Below are positions 15,623-24,138 of a stretch of DNA of 33,931 nucleotides, piece by piece. The notes beneath the pieces were generated by a model. That model worked only from the letters and a program-made list of their open reading frames with translations, had not been told where the DNA came from and searched no databases. Within the stretch, counting starts at the first letter, position 1, and each line of letters starts with the position of its first letter. The DNA comes from Bacteroidota bacterium. Its GTDB lineage: Bacteria > Bacteroidota > Bacteroidia > Bacteroidales > DTGW01. The stretch covers positions 1 to 33,931 of the forward strand of contig JAKPQD010000270.1 of the NCBI GenBank assembly GCA_029572965.1, in the 5' to 3' direction. Both the position numbers and the translations under genes were made by a program.

Positions 15623-17284
15623 ATGGGAATGTTTTGTTATCAATGTCAGGAAGCAGCTAAAGGCATAGGCTGCACAATAAGTGGTGTATGCGGCAAAAAT
15701 GAAAAAGTTGCCAACTTGCAAGACCTGCTTATTTATTCGCTCAAAGGCTTGGCAATAGTGGCTCAAAAAGCATCTGCCAATGGAATTGAGAAAAAAGAAG
15801 TACACGACAGCATCATTGACGGGCTGTTTGTAACCATTACCAATGCTAACTTTGACGAAAAAGCTATTATCGAACGTATCCGTAAAGTAACCATACTCAG
15901 GGACGAACTAAAAGGAACCCTTGCCGGGAAAGGAATAAAACTGGAAAAAAACTTGTTTGCTGCAGTTTATTTCACTGCCGGTACTGATGCTGAGCTCATT
16001 GAATTTTCAAACAAAGTCAGCATATTAACTACAGAAAACGAAGATGTACGCTCATTACGTGAATTGACCATCTACGGATTAAAAGGCATGGCTGCCTATG
16101 CAGAACATGCAGCAAACCTTGGCCACGAAAATACAGACATTCACAAGTTTATGGTTAAAGCATTATCTGCCGTAACAGATGACAACTTGTCTGTGAACGA
16201 TTTGGTCGGCCTTGTACTTGAAACAGGCAAATACGGCGTAGATGTAATGGCTCTTTTAGATAAAGCACACACCTCAACTTATGGAAATCCTGAAATAACA
16301 CAGGTAAACATTGGCGTTAGCACTAACCCTGGCATCTTAATCAGCGGCCACGACCTGAAAGACATTGCTGAATTGCTTGAACAGACAGAAGGAAGCGGAG
16401 TTGACGTTTACACCCACAGTGAAATGCTTCCTGCGCACTACTACCCGGCATTCAAGAAATACAAACATTTTGTTGGCAACTACGGAAACGCCTGGTGGAA
16501 GCAAAAAGAGGAATTTGAAAAGTTCAATGGCCCGATTTTATTCACTACCAACTGCATTGTACCTCCGCTTGAGAACGCCAGCTACAAAGACAGAATTTAT
16601 ACTACAGGCTCTGCAGGGCTTCCGGGAGCTGCACATATCGGGCCACGACCAAAAGGCGGAAAGAAAGATTTTTCAGCCATCATTGAACATGCCAAGAAAT
16701 GTAAAGCCCCGATTGAGATTGAAAAAGGGCACATCACAGGCGGCTTTGCACATAACCAGGTAGGCTTGGTAGCCGATAAGGTAGTAGATGCCATTAAAGC
16801 CGGCACTATTAAAAAGTTTTTTGTCATGGCAGGCTGTGATGGACGCATGAAATCAAGGAACTACTACAGCGAATTTGCCGAAAAACTCCCAAAAGATGCT
16901 GTTATCTTAACAGCAGGATGCGCCAAATACAGGTACAACAAACTTCCACTTGGCGACATAGGCGGCATTCCTCGTGTACTCGATGCTGGCCAGTGCAACG
17001 ACTCTTATTCACTGGTTGTAACGGCACTAAAACTGAAAGATGCATTTGGATTGGAAAGTGTTAACGACTTACCATTGGCTTACAACATTGCCTGGTACGA
17101 GCAGAAAGCTGTTATTGTATTGTTGGCTTTACTTTACCTTGGGGTGAAAAACATCCACCTCGGCCCAACATTGCCAGCCTTTTTGTCTCGTAACGTGGCT
17201 AAAGTACTGGTTGAAAACTTCGGTATTGGAGGAATATCCAGTGTTGATGAAGATATCAAAAAGTTCATGGGCGACGCTGCCTAA
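15623..17284 (+). CDS. hcp: Hybrid-cluster protein / hydroxylamine reductase, class I
   Basis: Cytoplasmic Hcp, 553 aa, full length. The N-terminal motif C5-x2-C8-x8-C17-x5-C23 is the class I pattern of anaerobes and binds the [4Fe-4S] cluster. All seven hybrid [4Fe-2O-2S] cluster ligands are present: H243, E267, C311, C405 (the persulfide position), C433, C458 and E493, each one position lower than in the Desulfovibrio vulgaris protein. Hcp reduces hydroxylamine in vitro. NO reductase and protein S-nitrosylase activities are described for the E. coli enzyme, so a nitrosative-stress role is likely. No hcr reductase gene follows; the upstream iron-sulfur protein is a candidate electron donor. 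Start: ATG giving the canonical [10 protein letters not shown] beginning. Confidence 0.97.
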   Translation: MGMFCYQCQEAAKGIGCTISGVCGKNEKVANLQDLLIYSLKGLAIVAQKASANGIEKKEVHDSIIDGLFVTITNANFDEKAIIERIRKVTILRDELKGTLAGKGIKLEKNLFAAVYFTAGTDAELIEFSNKVSILTTENEDVRSLRELTIYGLKGMAAYAEHAANLGHENTDIHKFMVKALSAVTDDNLSVNDLVGLVLETGKYGVDVMALLDKAHTSTYGNPEITQVNIGVSTNPGILISGHDLKDIAELLEQTEGSGVDVYTHSEMLPAHYYPAFKKYKHFVGNYGNAWWKQKEEFEKFNGPILFTTNCIVPPLENASYKDRIYTTGSAGLPGAAHIGPRPKGGKKDFSAIIEHAKKCKAPIEIEKGHITGGFAHNQVGLVADKVVDAIKAGTIKKFFVMAGCDGRMKSRNYYSEFAEKLPKDAVILTAGCAKYRYNKLPLGDIGGIPRVLDAGQCNDSYSLVVTALKLKDAFGLESVNDLPLAYNIAWYEQKAVIVLLALLYLGVKNIHLGPTLPAFLSRNVAKVLVENFGIGGISSVDEDIKKFMGDAA

Positions 17285-17307
17285 TTATTTTGAAGTATTT
17301 TTATATT

Positions 17308-17370
17308 ATAAACGCTAAGGCTCAAAAGCACGAAGTAAAGATCATAGCGCCTTAGCGTCTTTGCGTTTAT
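17308..17370. repeat. Intergenic inverted repeat ACGCTAAGGC / GCCTTAGCGT
   Basis: A perfect 10-bp stem (17312-17321 with 17349-17358) with a 27-nt loop, between hcp and the cupin gene. An alternative pairing ATAAACGC (17308-17315) with GCGTTTAT (17363-17370) overlaps it. From memory, 'CTTAGCGTCTTTGCG'-like palindromes are scattered between genes in many bacteria, including Bacteroidota, so this is probably one copy of such a repeat. It may also act as an attenuator or mRNA stabiliser between the two genes. Confidence 0.6.
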
Positions 17371-17389
17371 TAATCCTAATTTTAATAAT

Positions 17390-17725
17390 ATGGACTTAAA
17401 TAATTTACAACCGGACAATGCAAAAGCTCAAATATTAAGCAATGCAGTAGCTTATGCAGACAAAAGTGTAGTTAGTAAGCAACTTATAAAAGCCCCATCA
17501 GGCAATATCACCCTGTTTGCTTTTGACAAAGGCGAAGGGCTTAGCGAACACACCGCTCCGTTTGATGCTTTTGTAGAGATACTTGACGGGAAAGCTGAAA
17601 TAACAATTGGTGGAATAAAACACAATCTTACAACGGGACAATTTATAATCATGCCAGCTAATATTCCTCATGCTTTAAGCGCTGTTGAAAAGTTTAAGAT
17701 GATGCTGGTAATGATTAAGTCATAA
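17390..17725 (+). CDS. Small single-domain cupin protein
   Basis: Beta-barrel cupin of 111 aa. Motif 1 reads GEGLSEHTAPFDAFVEILDG: the first His (H54) and the Glu (E63) are present, but the second His of the usual HxH is A56. Motif 2 GQFIIMPANIPHAL supplies H94. Metal binding by three residues (H54, E63, H94) remains possible. Function unknown; small cupins of this kind are often metal-dependent or ligand-binding accessory proteins. Its position, 105 nt after hcp and 5 nt before the ygbA-like gene, suggests the same stress response. It starts at an ATG in the context TAATAAT-ATG. Confidence 0.85.
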   Translation: MDLNNLQPDNAKAQILSNAVAYADKSVVSKQLIKAPSGNITLFAFDKGEGLSEHTAPFDAFVEILDGKAEITIGGIKHNLTTGQFIIMPANIPHALSAVEKFKMMLVMIKS

Positions 17726-17730
17726 ATACT

Positions 17731-18024
17731 ATGACAATAGCCAGCGAGAAACATACCGTTGAGTTGATGATAAAGCTGTATTGCCATTCAGCGCACAAGT
17801 CCAATGAACTGTGCCCCGAATGTTTACAGTTATTGTCATACGCACATGAACGGCTGGAAAAGTGTATCTATGGTGACAAAAAGACATCATGCAAAAAATG
17901 TCTAACCCATTGCTACAAAAAGGATATGCGTAACCAGATAAAGAAAGTTATGCGTTATTCAGGACCACGAATGTTATGGCATTATCCCTTGTTATTTCTG
18001 AAGCATACGCTTAGTCCAAAATAA
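17731..18024 (+). CDS. ygbA: YgbA-like nitrosative-stress Cys-rich protein
   Basis: 97-aa basic, Cys-rich protein. Ligand-like cysteines are C28-x2-C31, C45, C54-x2-C57 and C61 ('CKKCLTHC'), followed by 'MRNQIKKVMRYSGPRML' and a hydrophobic end. This pattern matches the YgbA family (Pfam 'nitrous oxide-stimulated promoter'), whose E. coli member is in the NO-sensing NsrR regulon; its biochemical role is poorly defined. The match is from recognised sequence pattern, not a search. The start lies 5 nt after the cupin stop, so the two are co-transcribed. Its stop is separated by a single base from the converging rpoN stop. Confidence 0.75.
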   Translation: MTIASEKHTVELMIKLYCHSAHKSNELCPECLQLLSYAHERLEKCIYGDKKTSCKKCLTHCYKKDMRNQIKKVMRYSGPRMLWHYPLLFLKHTLSPK

Positions 18025-18025
18025 A

Positions 18026-19483
18026 TCAATTTAACTCTTTCCGCAACCTGGCTACAGAAATGCCAAGCTGTTCGCGATATTTGGCCACGGTACGACGGGC
18101 AATAGGATAGCCCTTGGCTTTCAGGATGTCGGCCAAATCGTCATCGGTTAAAGGAGAATGTTTATCTTCATTATTAACACAATCCTGAAGAATAGACTTG
18201 ATTTCACGGGTAGAAACCTCCTCCCCTGCTTCATTTTGCATCGACTCAGAAAAGAAAGATTTTAAAGAAAAGATCCCAAAATGCGTTTGCACATACTTGC
18301 TATTTACCACTCGTGAAATAGTAGATATATCGAGAGAAGTAACATCAGCTACATCTTTAAGTATCATTGGCCTAAGCTTTTTCTCATCTCCAGTCTTAAA
18401 ATATTCTAACTGATAATTCAAAATAGCCTGCATAACATTAAACAATGTTTGTTGTCGCTGATGTATTGCGTCAATAAACCATTTGGCCGATTCAATTTTC
18501 TGCTTTAGAAAGCTCAACAGCTCCTTATTCTTTGAATTGCCTTTGCCGCCATTCATGGCAGAGCCAATAATATCATTATAGGCTTTACTCAAACGTAGTT
18601 CAGGCTGATTTCGGTTATTTAAAAGCAATACAGGGTTCCCGTCTTTCAATTCAATGAAGAAATCGGGAATTATATTCTCAATTACGCTGTCGGTTGCATT
18701 TGAAAATATGCTACCCGGTTTAGGGTTAAGTTTTACAATCTCATCCAACGCTTCTTTAAGTTCTGCATCTGTAATATTGAGGCGTTGTTTGATTTTATCG
18801 TAATGACGCTTTGAAAATTCATCAAAAGATTTTTTCAGAATTTTATACGCTATCTGAAATTTGGGAAGACTAAGATTTTTTTGCTCAAGCTGAAGCAAAA
18901 GGCATTCCTGCAAATCCCGGGCACCAACACCAACAGGCTCAAGCTCCTGAATTTGTTTTAAAATACCCAACAGCTCAATCTCATCCGTTTGAATATTCTG
19001 CAAAAAAGCGATATCATCAGCAATTGAAGACAAAGGCCTGCGAATATAGCCATCATCATCAATATTACCAACAATAAAAGAAGCCAGCATGTGCTGTTTT
19101 TCGTCCAAATCGAGCTCCATTAGCTGCGATTCTAAAAATTCGTGAAACGATACAGTAGCAACGGCAGGCATATCAACCCTTTTGTCATCTACAGAATGAT
19201 TGTTGGTTTTAAGCTTATATTCTGGGATATATTCGTCTTCGTTGTAATAATCTTCTAAGGAAAACTCATCACTACTGTCAAGTTCAGAACTACCGGCCTC
19301 TTCTTCAAAAGTCACCTCATCTTTTTCTTCCTTTTCTTCCTCTTCAAGCATAGGATTTTTCTCCAACTCCTCTTTTATGCGTTGTTCAAGAGAAACCGCA
19401 GGGATTTCAAGCAACTTGATAAGTTGTATCTGTTGCGGAGTAAGCTTTTGTTGAAGTTTCTGTTCTAATCGCTGCTTTAACAT
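18026..19483 (-). CDS. rpoN: RNA polymerase sigma-54 factor
   Basis: 485 aa. Region I is Gln/Leu-rich at the N-terminus (KLTPQQIQLIKLLEIP, 13-28), where activators act. Region II is acidic (about 45-90). The core-binding region and HTH ('DVTSLDISTISRVVNSKYV') follow. The RpoN box ARRTVAKYRE (462-471), which reads the -24 element, is intact. Length is typical. It would transcribe -24/-12 promoters with an enhancer-binding activator, none of which is encoded in this window. It starts 5 nt after the asnS stop, so the two genes form an operon driven from the asnS promoter. Convergent with ygbA with a 1-nt gap, so their transcripts may overlap. Confidence 0.96.
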   Translation of the reverse strand: MLKQRLEQKLQQKLTPQQIQLIKLLEIPAVSLEQRIKEELEKNPMLEEEEKEEKDEVTFEEEAGSSELDSSDEFSLEDYYNEDEYIPEYKLKTNNHSVDDKRVDMPAVATVSFHEFLESQLMELDLDEKQHMLASFIVGNIDDDGYIRRPLSSIADDIAFLQNIQTDEIELLGILKQIQELEPVGVGARDLQECLLLQLEQKNLSLPKFQIAYKILKKSFDEFSKRHYDKIKQRLNITDAELKEALDEIVKLNPKPGSIFSNATDSVIENIIPDFFIELKDGNPVLLLNNRNQPELRLSKAYNDIIGSAMNGGKGNSKNKELLSFLKQKIESAKWFIDAIHQRQQTLFNVMQAILNYQLEYFKTGDEKKLRPMILKDVADVTSLDISTISRVVNSKYVQTHFGIFSLKSFFSESMQNEAGEEVSTREIKSILQDCVNNEDKHSPLTDDDLADILKAKGYPIARRTVAKYREQLGISVARLRKELN

Positions 19484-19488
19484 TGGAT

Positions 19489-20880
19489 TTAAAACTCAGC
19501 AGTTTTAGGAGTACGAGGAAAAGGAATAACATCACGGATATTACCCATACCCGTAATGAAAAGCATCAGGCGCTCAAAACCAAGTCCGAAGCCACTATGG
19601 GGCGCACTTCCATATTTACGGGTATTTAAATACCACCAAAGGTCTTTCATAGGAAGGTTCATTTCTTCAATTCGGGCTTTTAGCTTATTATAATCAGCTT
19701 CACGCTCTGATCCTCCAATAATTTCGCCAATTCTTGGAAACAAAACATCCATCGCCTTAACTGTTTTGCCATCATCGTTCTGCTTCATATAAAAAGCTTT
19801 TATATCTTTAGGATAATTGGTTAGGATAACCGGTTTTTTGAAATGTTTCTCTACCAAATATCTTTCATGCTCAGATTGAAGGTCAACACCCCACTTTACA
19901 GGATACTCAAACTTTTCACCAGATTTTTCAAGGATTTCAACGCCTTCTGTATATGTAAGACGCTTAAATTCATTGTTTATAACAAAATTTAAACGTTCGA
20001 TCAGTTCTTTATCGTACATATCGGCCAGAAAATTAAGATCATCCATACAGTTTTCCAACGCATATTTGATAAGGAATTTTAGGAAATCCTCAGCCAAATC
20101 CATATTATCAGTAATATCATTAAAAGCAACCTCAGGCTCAATCATCCAAAACTCAGCAAGATGACGCGGAGTATTGGAATTTTCAGCCCTGAAAGTTGGC
20201 CCAAAAGTATAAATACCACCAAGAGCAAGGGCACCAAGCTCACCTTCGAGCTGTCCTGAAACAGTCAGGCTGGTTTCCTTACCAAAGAAATCTTGAGAAT
20301 AATCAATCTTCCCATCTTCTCCCCGAGGTAATTTTTCCATCTCCAAAGTAGTAACCCTAAACATTGCCCCGGCGCCCTCACAGTCAGAACCTGTTATAAT
20401 AGGGGTATGAAAATAAAAAAAACCTTTGTCATTAAAATATTTATGAATAGCAAAGGACATAGCATGTCGTAAGCGGAAAATACAGCCAAAAGTATTGGTG
20501 CGCGGGCGTAAATAAGCAATCTCACGCAAGAACTCTAAAGAGTGCCCTTTCTTTTGCAAAGGATATTCATCAGCATCAGCTGTACCATATACAGTAAGGT
20601 CTTTAGCTTGTATCTCTACCGTCTGGCCTTTACCCATCGATTTAATGAGTTTACCATTAACAGCAATACAAGAACCAGTAGTAACTTCCTTCAAAGCTTC
20701 TTCTGAAATAGTATTTAAATCTACTACAATTTGAATTGAATGAACTGTAGAACCATCATTAAGAGCAATAAACTGAACACTTTTATTTCCTCTGCGGGTC
20801 CTCACCCAGCCTTTTACCAGCACATCTACATCATACACTGTAGATTTCAGCAACTCCTTAACTATACTTCTTTTTGACAT
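19489..20880 (-). CDS. asnS: Asparagine--tRNA ligase
   Basis: Class IIb aminoacyl-tRNA synthetase of 463 aa charging tRNA-Asn. The N-terminal OB-fold anticodon-binding domain (about 15-100) begins [20 protein letters not shown]. Motif 2 [16 protein letters not shown] (230-245) carries the ATP-binding R231, and motif 3 GFGLGFERL (430-438) has R437. Features separating AsnRS from AspRS, such as '[22 protein letters not shown]'-type spacing and the C-terminal '[11 protein letters not shown]', are present. Length is typical for Bacteroidota. The start is the ATG downstream of a TAAATTTG box. First gene of an operon with rpoN. Confidence 0.96.
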   Translation of the reverse strand: MSKRSIVKELLKSTVYDVDVLVKGWVRTRRGNKSVQFIALNDGSTVHSIQIVVDLNTISEEALKEVTTGSCIAVNGKLIKSMGKGQTVEIQAKDLTVYGTADADEYPLQKKGHSLEFLREIAYLRPRTNTFGCIFRLRHAMSFAIHKYFNDKGFFYFHTPIITGSDCEGAGAMFRVTTLEMEKLPRGEDGKIDYSQDFFGKETSLTVSGQLEGELGALALGGIYTFGPTFRAENSNTPRHLAEFWMIEPEVAFNDITDNMDLAEDFLKFLIKYALENCMDDLNFLADMYDKELIERLNFVINNEFKRLTYTEGVEILEKSGEKFEYPVKWGVDLQSEHERYLVEKHFKKPVILTNYPKDIKAFYMKQNDDGKTVKAMDVLFPRIGEIIGGSEREADYNKLKARIEEMNLPMKDLWWYLNTRKYGSAPHSGFGLGFERLMLFITGMGNIRDVIPFPRTPKTAEF

Positions 20881-20912
20881 AATAAATCCTTTAGCCTATT
20901 GAATAATGTTTG

Positions 20913-20920
20913 CAAATTTA
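20913..20920 (-). promoter_or_regulatory. asnS-rpoN promoter -7 box (TAAATTTG, minus strand)
   Basis: Exact TAnnTTTG match read on the minus strand, 32 nt before the asnS ATG, in the 80-nt divergent gap with comF. The upstream stretch has TTTAG near the -33 position, an imperfect match. No equally good box is seen for comF on the opposite strand. Confidence 0.5.
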
Positions 20921-20960
20921 ATATTTTTATAAGACTAAACCCCTCTGGTAAAATAATTCA

Positions 20961-21647
20961 ATGACAATAATAACAGACCTTCTCGACTTGCTTTTACCTC
21001 GCACATGTTGCGGCTGCAACACAGTACTAACAACAAACGAAGAATATTTATGCACAAAATGCATGATAAACCTCCCTCGTACCCGATATCACAAAGACCC
21101 TGACAATCCTACCGCCCAAACGTTCTGGGGGCGGACAAACATTCAAAACGCTACATCTTTTCTACATTTCAACAAAAAAGGCACAGTACAACACATAATG
21201 CATCAGATAAAATACAAAGACAACCTGGAGCTTGCAATATTTATGGGGACTCATGCGGGACATGAATTAAAATGCACACCATTTGAAGAAGTTGACGTTA
21301 TTATCCCAGTTCCTTTGCACAAATCGAGACTTTCAAAAAGAGGATACAACCAAAGCGAGCGTATTGCAATGGGAATATCAGAAATTTTAAATATACCGAT
21401 TGACAATAAAAGTATTATCCGCGCCAAGTCAAGTGAAAGCCAGGTGACAAAAAAGAGATATCAACGCTGGGAAAATGTAGAAGGCATTTTTGAAGTGGTA
21501 CAACCACAACAAATTATCAACAAACACATCCTGCTTGTTGACGATATACTCACCACAGGAGCTACAATAGAAGCCTGTGCCCAGGAAATATTAAAAGTAG
21601 AAGGGACGAAAATAAGCATATTTACACTGGCAAAAGCAAAACAATAA
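20961..21647 (+). CDS. ComF-family phosphoribosyltransferase-like protein
   Basis: 228 aa. An N-terminal zinc-ribbon-like element (C16/C17/C19 with C31 and C34) is followed by a type I phosphoribosyltransferase fold: 'VIIPVPLHKSRLSKRGYNQS' (114-133) and the PRPP-binding loop LLVDDILTTGAT (191-202). This is the full ComF/GntX arrangement. ComF proteins are needed for DNA uptake in naturally competent bacteria such as Bacillus and Haemophilus, acting in the cytoplasm. Whether this organism takes up DNA is not shown here; no other competence gene lies nearby. Starts 80 nt from the divergent asnS. The next gene begins 48 nt downstream with its own promoter. Confidence 0.9.
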   Translation: MTIITDLLDLLLPRTCCGCNTVLTTNEEYLCTKCMINLPRTRYHKDPDNPTAQTFWGRTNIQNATSFLHFNKKGTVQHIMHQIKYKDNLELAIFMGTHAGHELKCTPFEEVDVIIPVPLHKSRLSKRGYNQSERIAMGISEILNIPIDNKSIIRAKSSESQVTKKRYQRWENVEGIFEVVQPQQIINKHILLVDDILTTGATIEACAQEILKVEGTKISIFTLAKAKQ

Positions 21648-21677
21648 TATTTTTAAAACAATTATCTTACTTTAAAA

Positions 21678-21685
21678 TACCTTTG
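21678..21685 (+). promoter_or_regulatory. -7 box for hydrolase-nadB pair (TACCTTTG)
   Basis: Exact TAnnTTTG match, 10 nt before the hydrolase ATG at 21696, so the leader would be only a few bases long. The same 8-mer occurs before uvrB with similarly tight spacing. No clear -33 match. Confidence 0.5.
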
Positions 21686-21695
21686 CACAAAAAAT

Positions 21696-22499
21696 ATGGA
21701 CACACAATTTTACATATTCCAGGGAAAAAAGATTGCCTACAATTCATTAGGCTCAGGAAACACAATAGTTTTATTACATGGTTATCTCGAATCAAAAGAA
21801 ATTTGGGGCTCGTTTGCAACAGAACTTGCCAAAAACTATCAGATTATAGCTATTGACATATTAGGGCATGGCGAAAGTACCATAGATGAAGAATCTTCAG
21901 ATGTAAATTGGATGGCTGAAGGAATATTCCGGCTTTTACAATCAAAACAAATTGGCAAAGCTGTTATTGTAGGGCATTCTATGGGAGGATATGTTATGTT
22001 AGCAATGGCAGAAGCCCATCCAGAAATATTTGCCGGGGCGGCAATGTACCATTCTGTTCCTAACGCCGATTTGCCTGAGAAAAAAGAGGGCCGCCAGCGA
22101 GAAATTGAGCTGGTAAAACAAGGCAAAAAGCAACTCATATATAACGTCAATATTCCTAAAGGATTTGCAGATGATAACCTCGAAAAATTGAAAAACGAAG
22201 TAGAAAAAGCAAAAAAAATAGCTTCGGGCACTTCTGACGAAGGCATCATTTTTGCATTGCAGGCCATGATGAAACGTAAAGACCGCACTCAGGTACTTTT
22301 CAACCTCGCTGTTCCGGTATATTTTGCCATTGGGAAAAAAGACAATTATATTCCTCAGCAACGACTTATTGATTTGAGCACAAATGTCAAAAACAGGCGT
22401 GTTGTTGTATTTGAAAACAGCGGCCATAATAGTTTCATTGAAGAGCCTGAACTTGCCATAGACGAGTTTCAGGACTTTTTAATAACATGTAAATTTTAA
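21696..22499 (+). CDS. Alpha/beta-hydrolase
   Basis: 267-aa soluble alpha/beta-hydrolase. The oxyanion-hole HG is in 'VLLHGYLES' (25-33), the nucleophile elbow GHSMGG has S95, the acid is probably D216 ('AIGKKDNYIP') and the base is H244 ('NSGHNSFIEEP'). The complete triad suggests an active esterase, lipase-like or C-C hydrolase enzyme, but the substrate cannot be inferred. The cap region (about 120-200) is charged and short. Upstream of nadB by 14 nt and probably co-transcribed with it, yet no known link to NAD synthesis explains the pairing. Confidence 0.9.
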   Translation: MDTQFYIFQGKKIAYNSLGSGNTIVLLHGYLESKEIWGSFATELAKNYQIIAIDILGHGESTIDEESSDVNWMAEGIFRLLQSKQIGKAVIVGHSMGGYVMLAMAEAHPEIFAGAAMYHSVPNADLPEKKEGRQREIELVKQGKKQLIYNVNIPKGFADDNLEKLKNEVEKAKKIASGTSDEGIIFALQAMMKRKDRTQVLFNLAVPVYFAIGKKDNYIPQQRLIDLSTNVKNRRVVVFENSGHNSFIEEPELAIDEFQDFLITCKF

Positions 22500-22513
22500 C
22501 AACATTATCACTA

Positions 22514-24088
22514 ATGGAAGAAAGGTATGATTTTCTGGTTATTGGTAGCGGAGCTGCCGGGATAACATTTGCGTTGGAAGCTGCTAACCATGGAAAAGTA
22601 TGTATTATAAGCAAAACAAACCTTGAGGAGTGCAATACTAAATATGCCCAGGGCGGAATTGCTGCAGTTACATATTCGCCCGATGATTTTGAAAAACACG
22701 TTAAAGACACCCTGATTTGCGGAGACGGACTATGTAACGAAGAAATAGTACGCCTTGCCATTAGTGAAGCTCCTGCTGCAATACAGCGTTTGATTGACCT
22801 TGGAACCAACTTTGACAAAGACCAGAACGGCAAATACGACCTTGCCCGTGAAGGTGGACACAGCGAGAACAGGATACTGCATCACAAAGATGTCACAGGA
22901 GCTGAAATTGAAAGGGCTTTAATTGCAAGAGTCCGAAAAAACCCGAATATTACCATCCTCGAAAATCATTTTGCCATTGATATTATTACCCAACACCATT
23001 TGGGAATGTTAGTCAAAAGATATTACAATAATATTGAATGTTATGGGGCTTACGTATTAGATACAGCTACAGGTAAGGTAAAAACAATACTGGCAAAAGC
23101 CACATTAATGGCAACCGGGGGTACCGGCAATGTATATCACACCACCACAAACCCTGTTGTAGCTACAGGCGATGGTGTAGCAATGGTTTCGCGCGCAAAA
23201 GGCATTATTGAAGATATGGAATTTGTCCAGTTCCACCCTACTGCATTATATTCGCCCAGTGAAAGGCCTGAATTTCTTATTACAGAAGCGCTCAGAGGTT
23301 TTGGCGCCATCCTCAAAGACCAGAATGGCAATGAATTCATGCAAAAATATGACCCTCGTGGCTCTCTTGCACCCAGAGATATTGTAGCCCGCGCAATCGA
23401 CAGCGAAATGAAAATAGCCGGTATTGACTATGTTTACCTTGATGCACGTCATATAAGCTATGAACAGCTAATTATACACTTCCCTAACATTTACAAAAAG
23501 TGTATGAGTATTGGCATTGACATGACAAAAGATTATATACCCGTTGCCCCGGCTGCTCACTTCTCTTGTGGAGGAATAAAAGTGGACAAAAACGGGCTTT
23601 CGTGGATTAAAAACCTTTATGCTGCCGGAGAAGTAGCCTGCACAGGCTTACATGGCGCCAACCGCCTTGCTTCTAATTCATTGATGGAAGCTGTTGTTTT
23701 TTCCCACAGGGCAGCTATTCATGCTACTGAAAATTGCCTAAGCAATTCTATTCCTGAAAATATCCCTGCCTGGAACGATGAAGGTACCACCTCGCCCGAA
23801 GAAATGGTTCTTATCACCCAGAGTATGAGGGAACTGCAACAAATTATGACCAACTATGTGGCCATTGTCCGCAGCGACCTTAGGTTGCAGAGGGCCGAAA
23901 AACGTGTAAACCTTATCATGGAAGAAACACAGGCTCTTTATAAAAAACTGAAAGTATCACGCATCCTTTGCGAATTACGTAACCTGACAGAAGTGAGTTA
24001 CCTTATTATAAAGAGTGCATCACAACGTAAAACCAGTGTTGGATTGCATTACAATGTGGACTATCCAAAAAAGAAATCGTTGAGTTAA
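22514..24088 (+). CDS. nadB: L-aspartate oxidase
   Basis: FAD enzyme (524 aa) oxidising L-aspartate to iminoaspartate, first step of de novo NAD synthesis, using oxygen or fumarate as acceptor. The dinucleotide-binding motif GSGAAG lies at 11-16. 'KYAQGGIAAV', 'HSENRILHHKDVTG', 'EFVQFHPTAL', 'LAPRDIVARAID' (active-site Arg) and 'AAHFSCGGI' follow in family order, with 'GANRLASNSLMEAVVF' near the FAD. The C-terminal helical region is present, so length is normal. The partner genes nadA and nadC are not adjacent in this window. The stop codon lies inside the stem of the downstream terminator. Confidence 0.95.
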   Translation: MEERYDFLVIGSGAAGITFALEAANHGKVCIISKTNLEECNTKYAQGGIAAVTYSPDDFEKHVKDTLICGDGLCNEEIVRLAISEAPAAIQRLIDLGTNFDKDQNGKYDLAREGGHSENRILHHKDVTGAEIERALIARVRKNPNITILENHFAIDIITQHHLGMLVKRYYNNIECYGAYVLDTATGKVKTILAKATLMATGGTGNVYHTTTNPVVATGDGVAMVSRAKGIIEDMEFVQFHPTALYSPSERPEFLITEALRGFGAILKDQNGNEFMQKYDPRGSLAPRDIVARAIDSEMKIAGIDYVYLDARHISYEQLIIHFPNIYKKCMSIGIDMTKDYIPVAPAAHFSCGGIKVDKNGLSWIKNLYAAGEVACTGLHGANRLASNSLMEAVVFSHRAAIHATENCLSNSIPENIPAWNDEGTTSPEEMVLITQSMRELQQIMTNYVAIVRSDLRLQRAEKRVNLIMEETQALYKKLKVSRILCELRNLTEVSYLIIKSASQRKTSVGLHYNVDYPKKKSLS

Positions 24089-24130
24089 ACCAGTTAACCC
24101 AACGATTTCAAGTAATTTACCCAATTACTT
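24073..24130. terminator. Tandem-hairpin bidirectional terminator between nadB and porP/sprF-like gene
   Basis: Hairpin 1: GAAATCGTTG (24073-24082) pairs with CAACGATTTC (24100-24109). An inner GTTAA/TTAAC stem follows an A-C mismatch, with a 5-nt loop. On the minus strand it is followed by a T tract, a classic intrinsic terminator for the porP-like transcript. Hairpin 2: AAGTAATT (24110-24117) pairs with AATTACTT (24123-24130), loop TACCC, followed on the plus strand by TTGATTTTTT for nadB. The first hairpin covers the nadB stop codon. Confidence 0.8.
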
Positions 24131-24138
24131 TTGATTTT

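Noticed and set aside
21839-22427. Overlapping minus-strand frames within the hydrolase gene
   Set aside because: Both are antisense to an intact catalytic-triad enzyme; two competing frames on the same strand also argue against coding.
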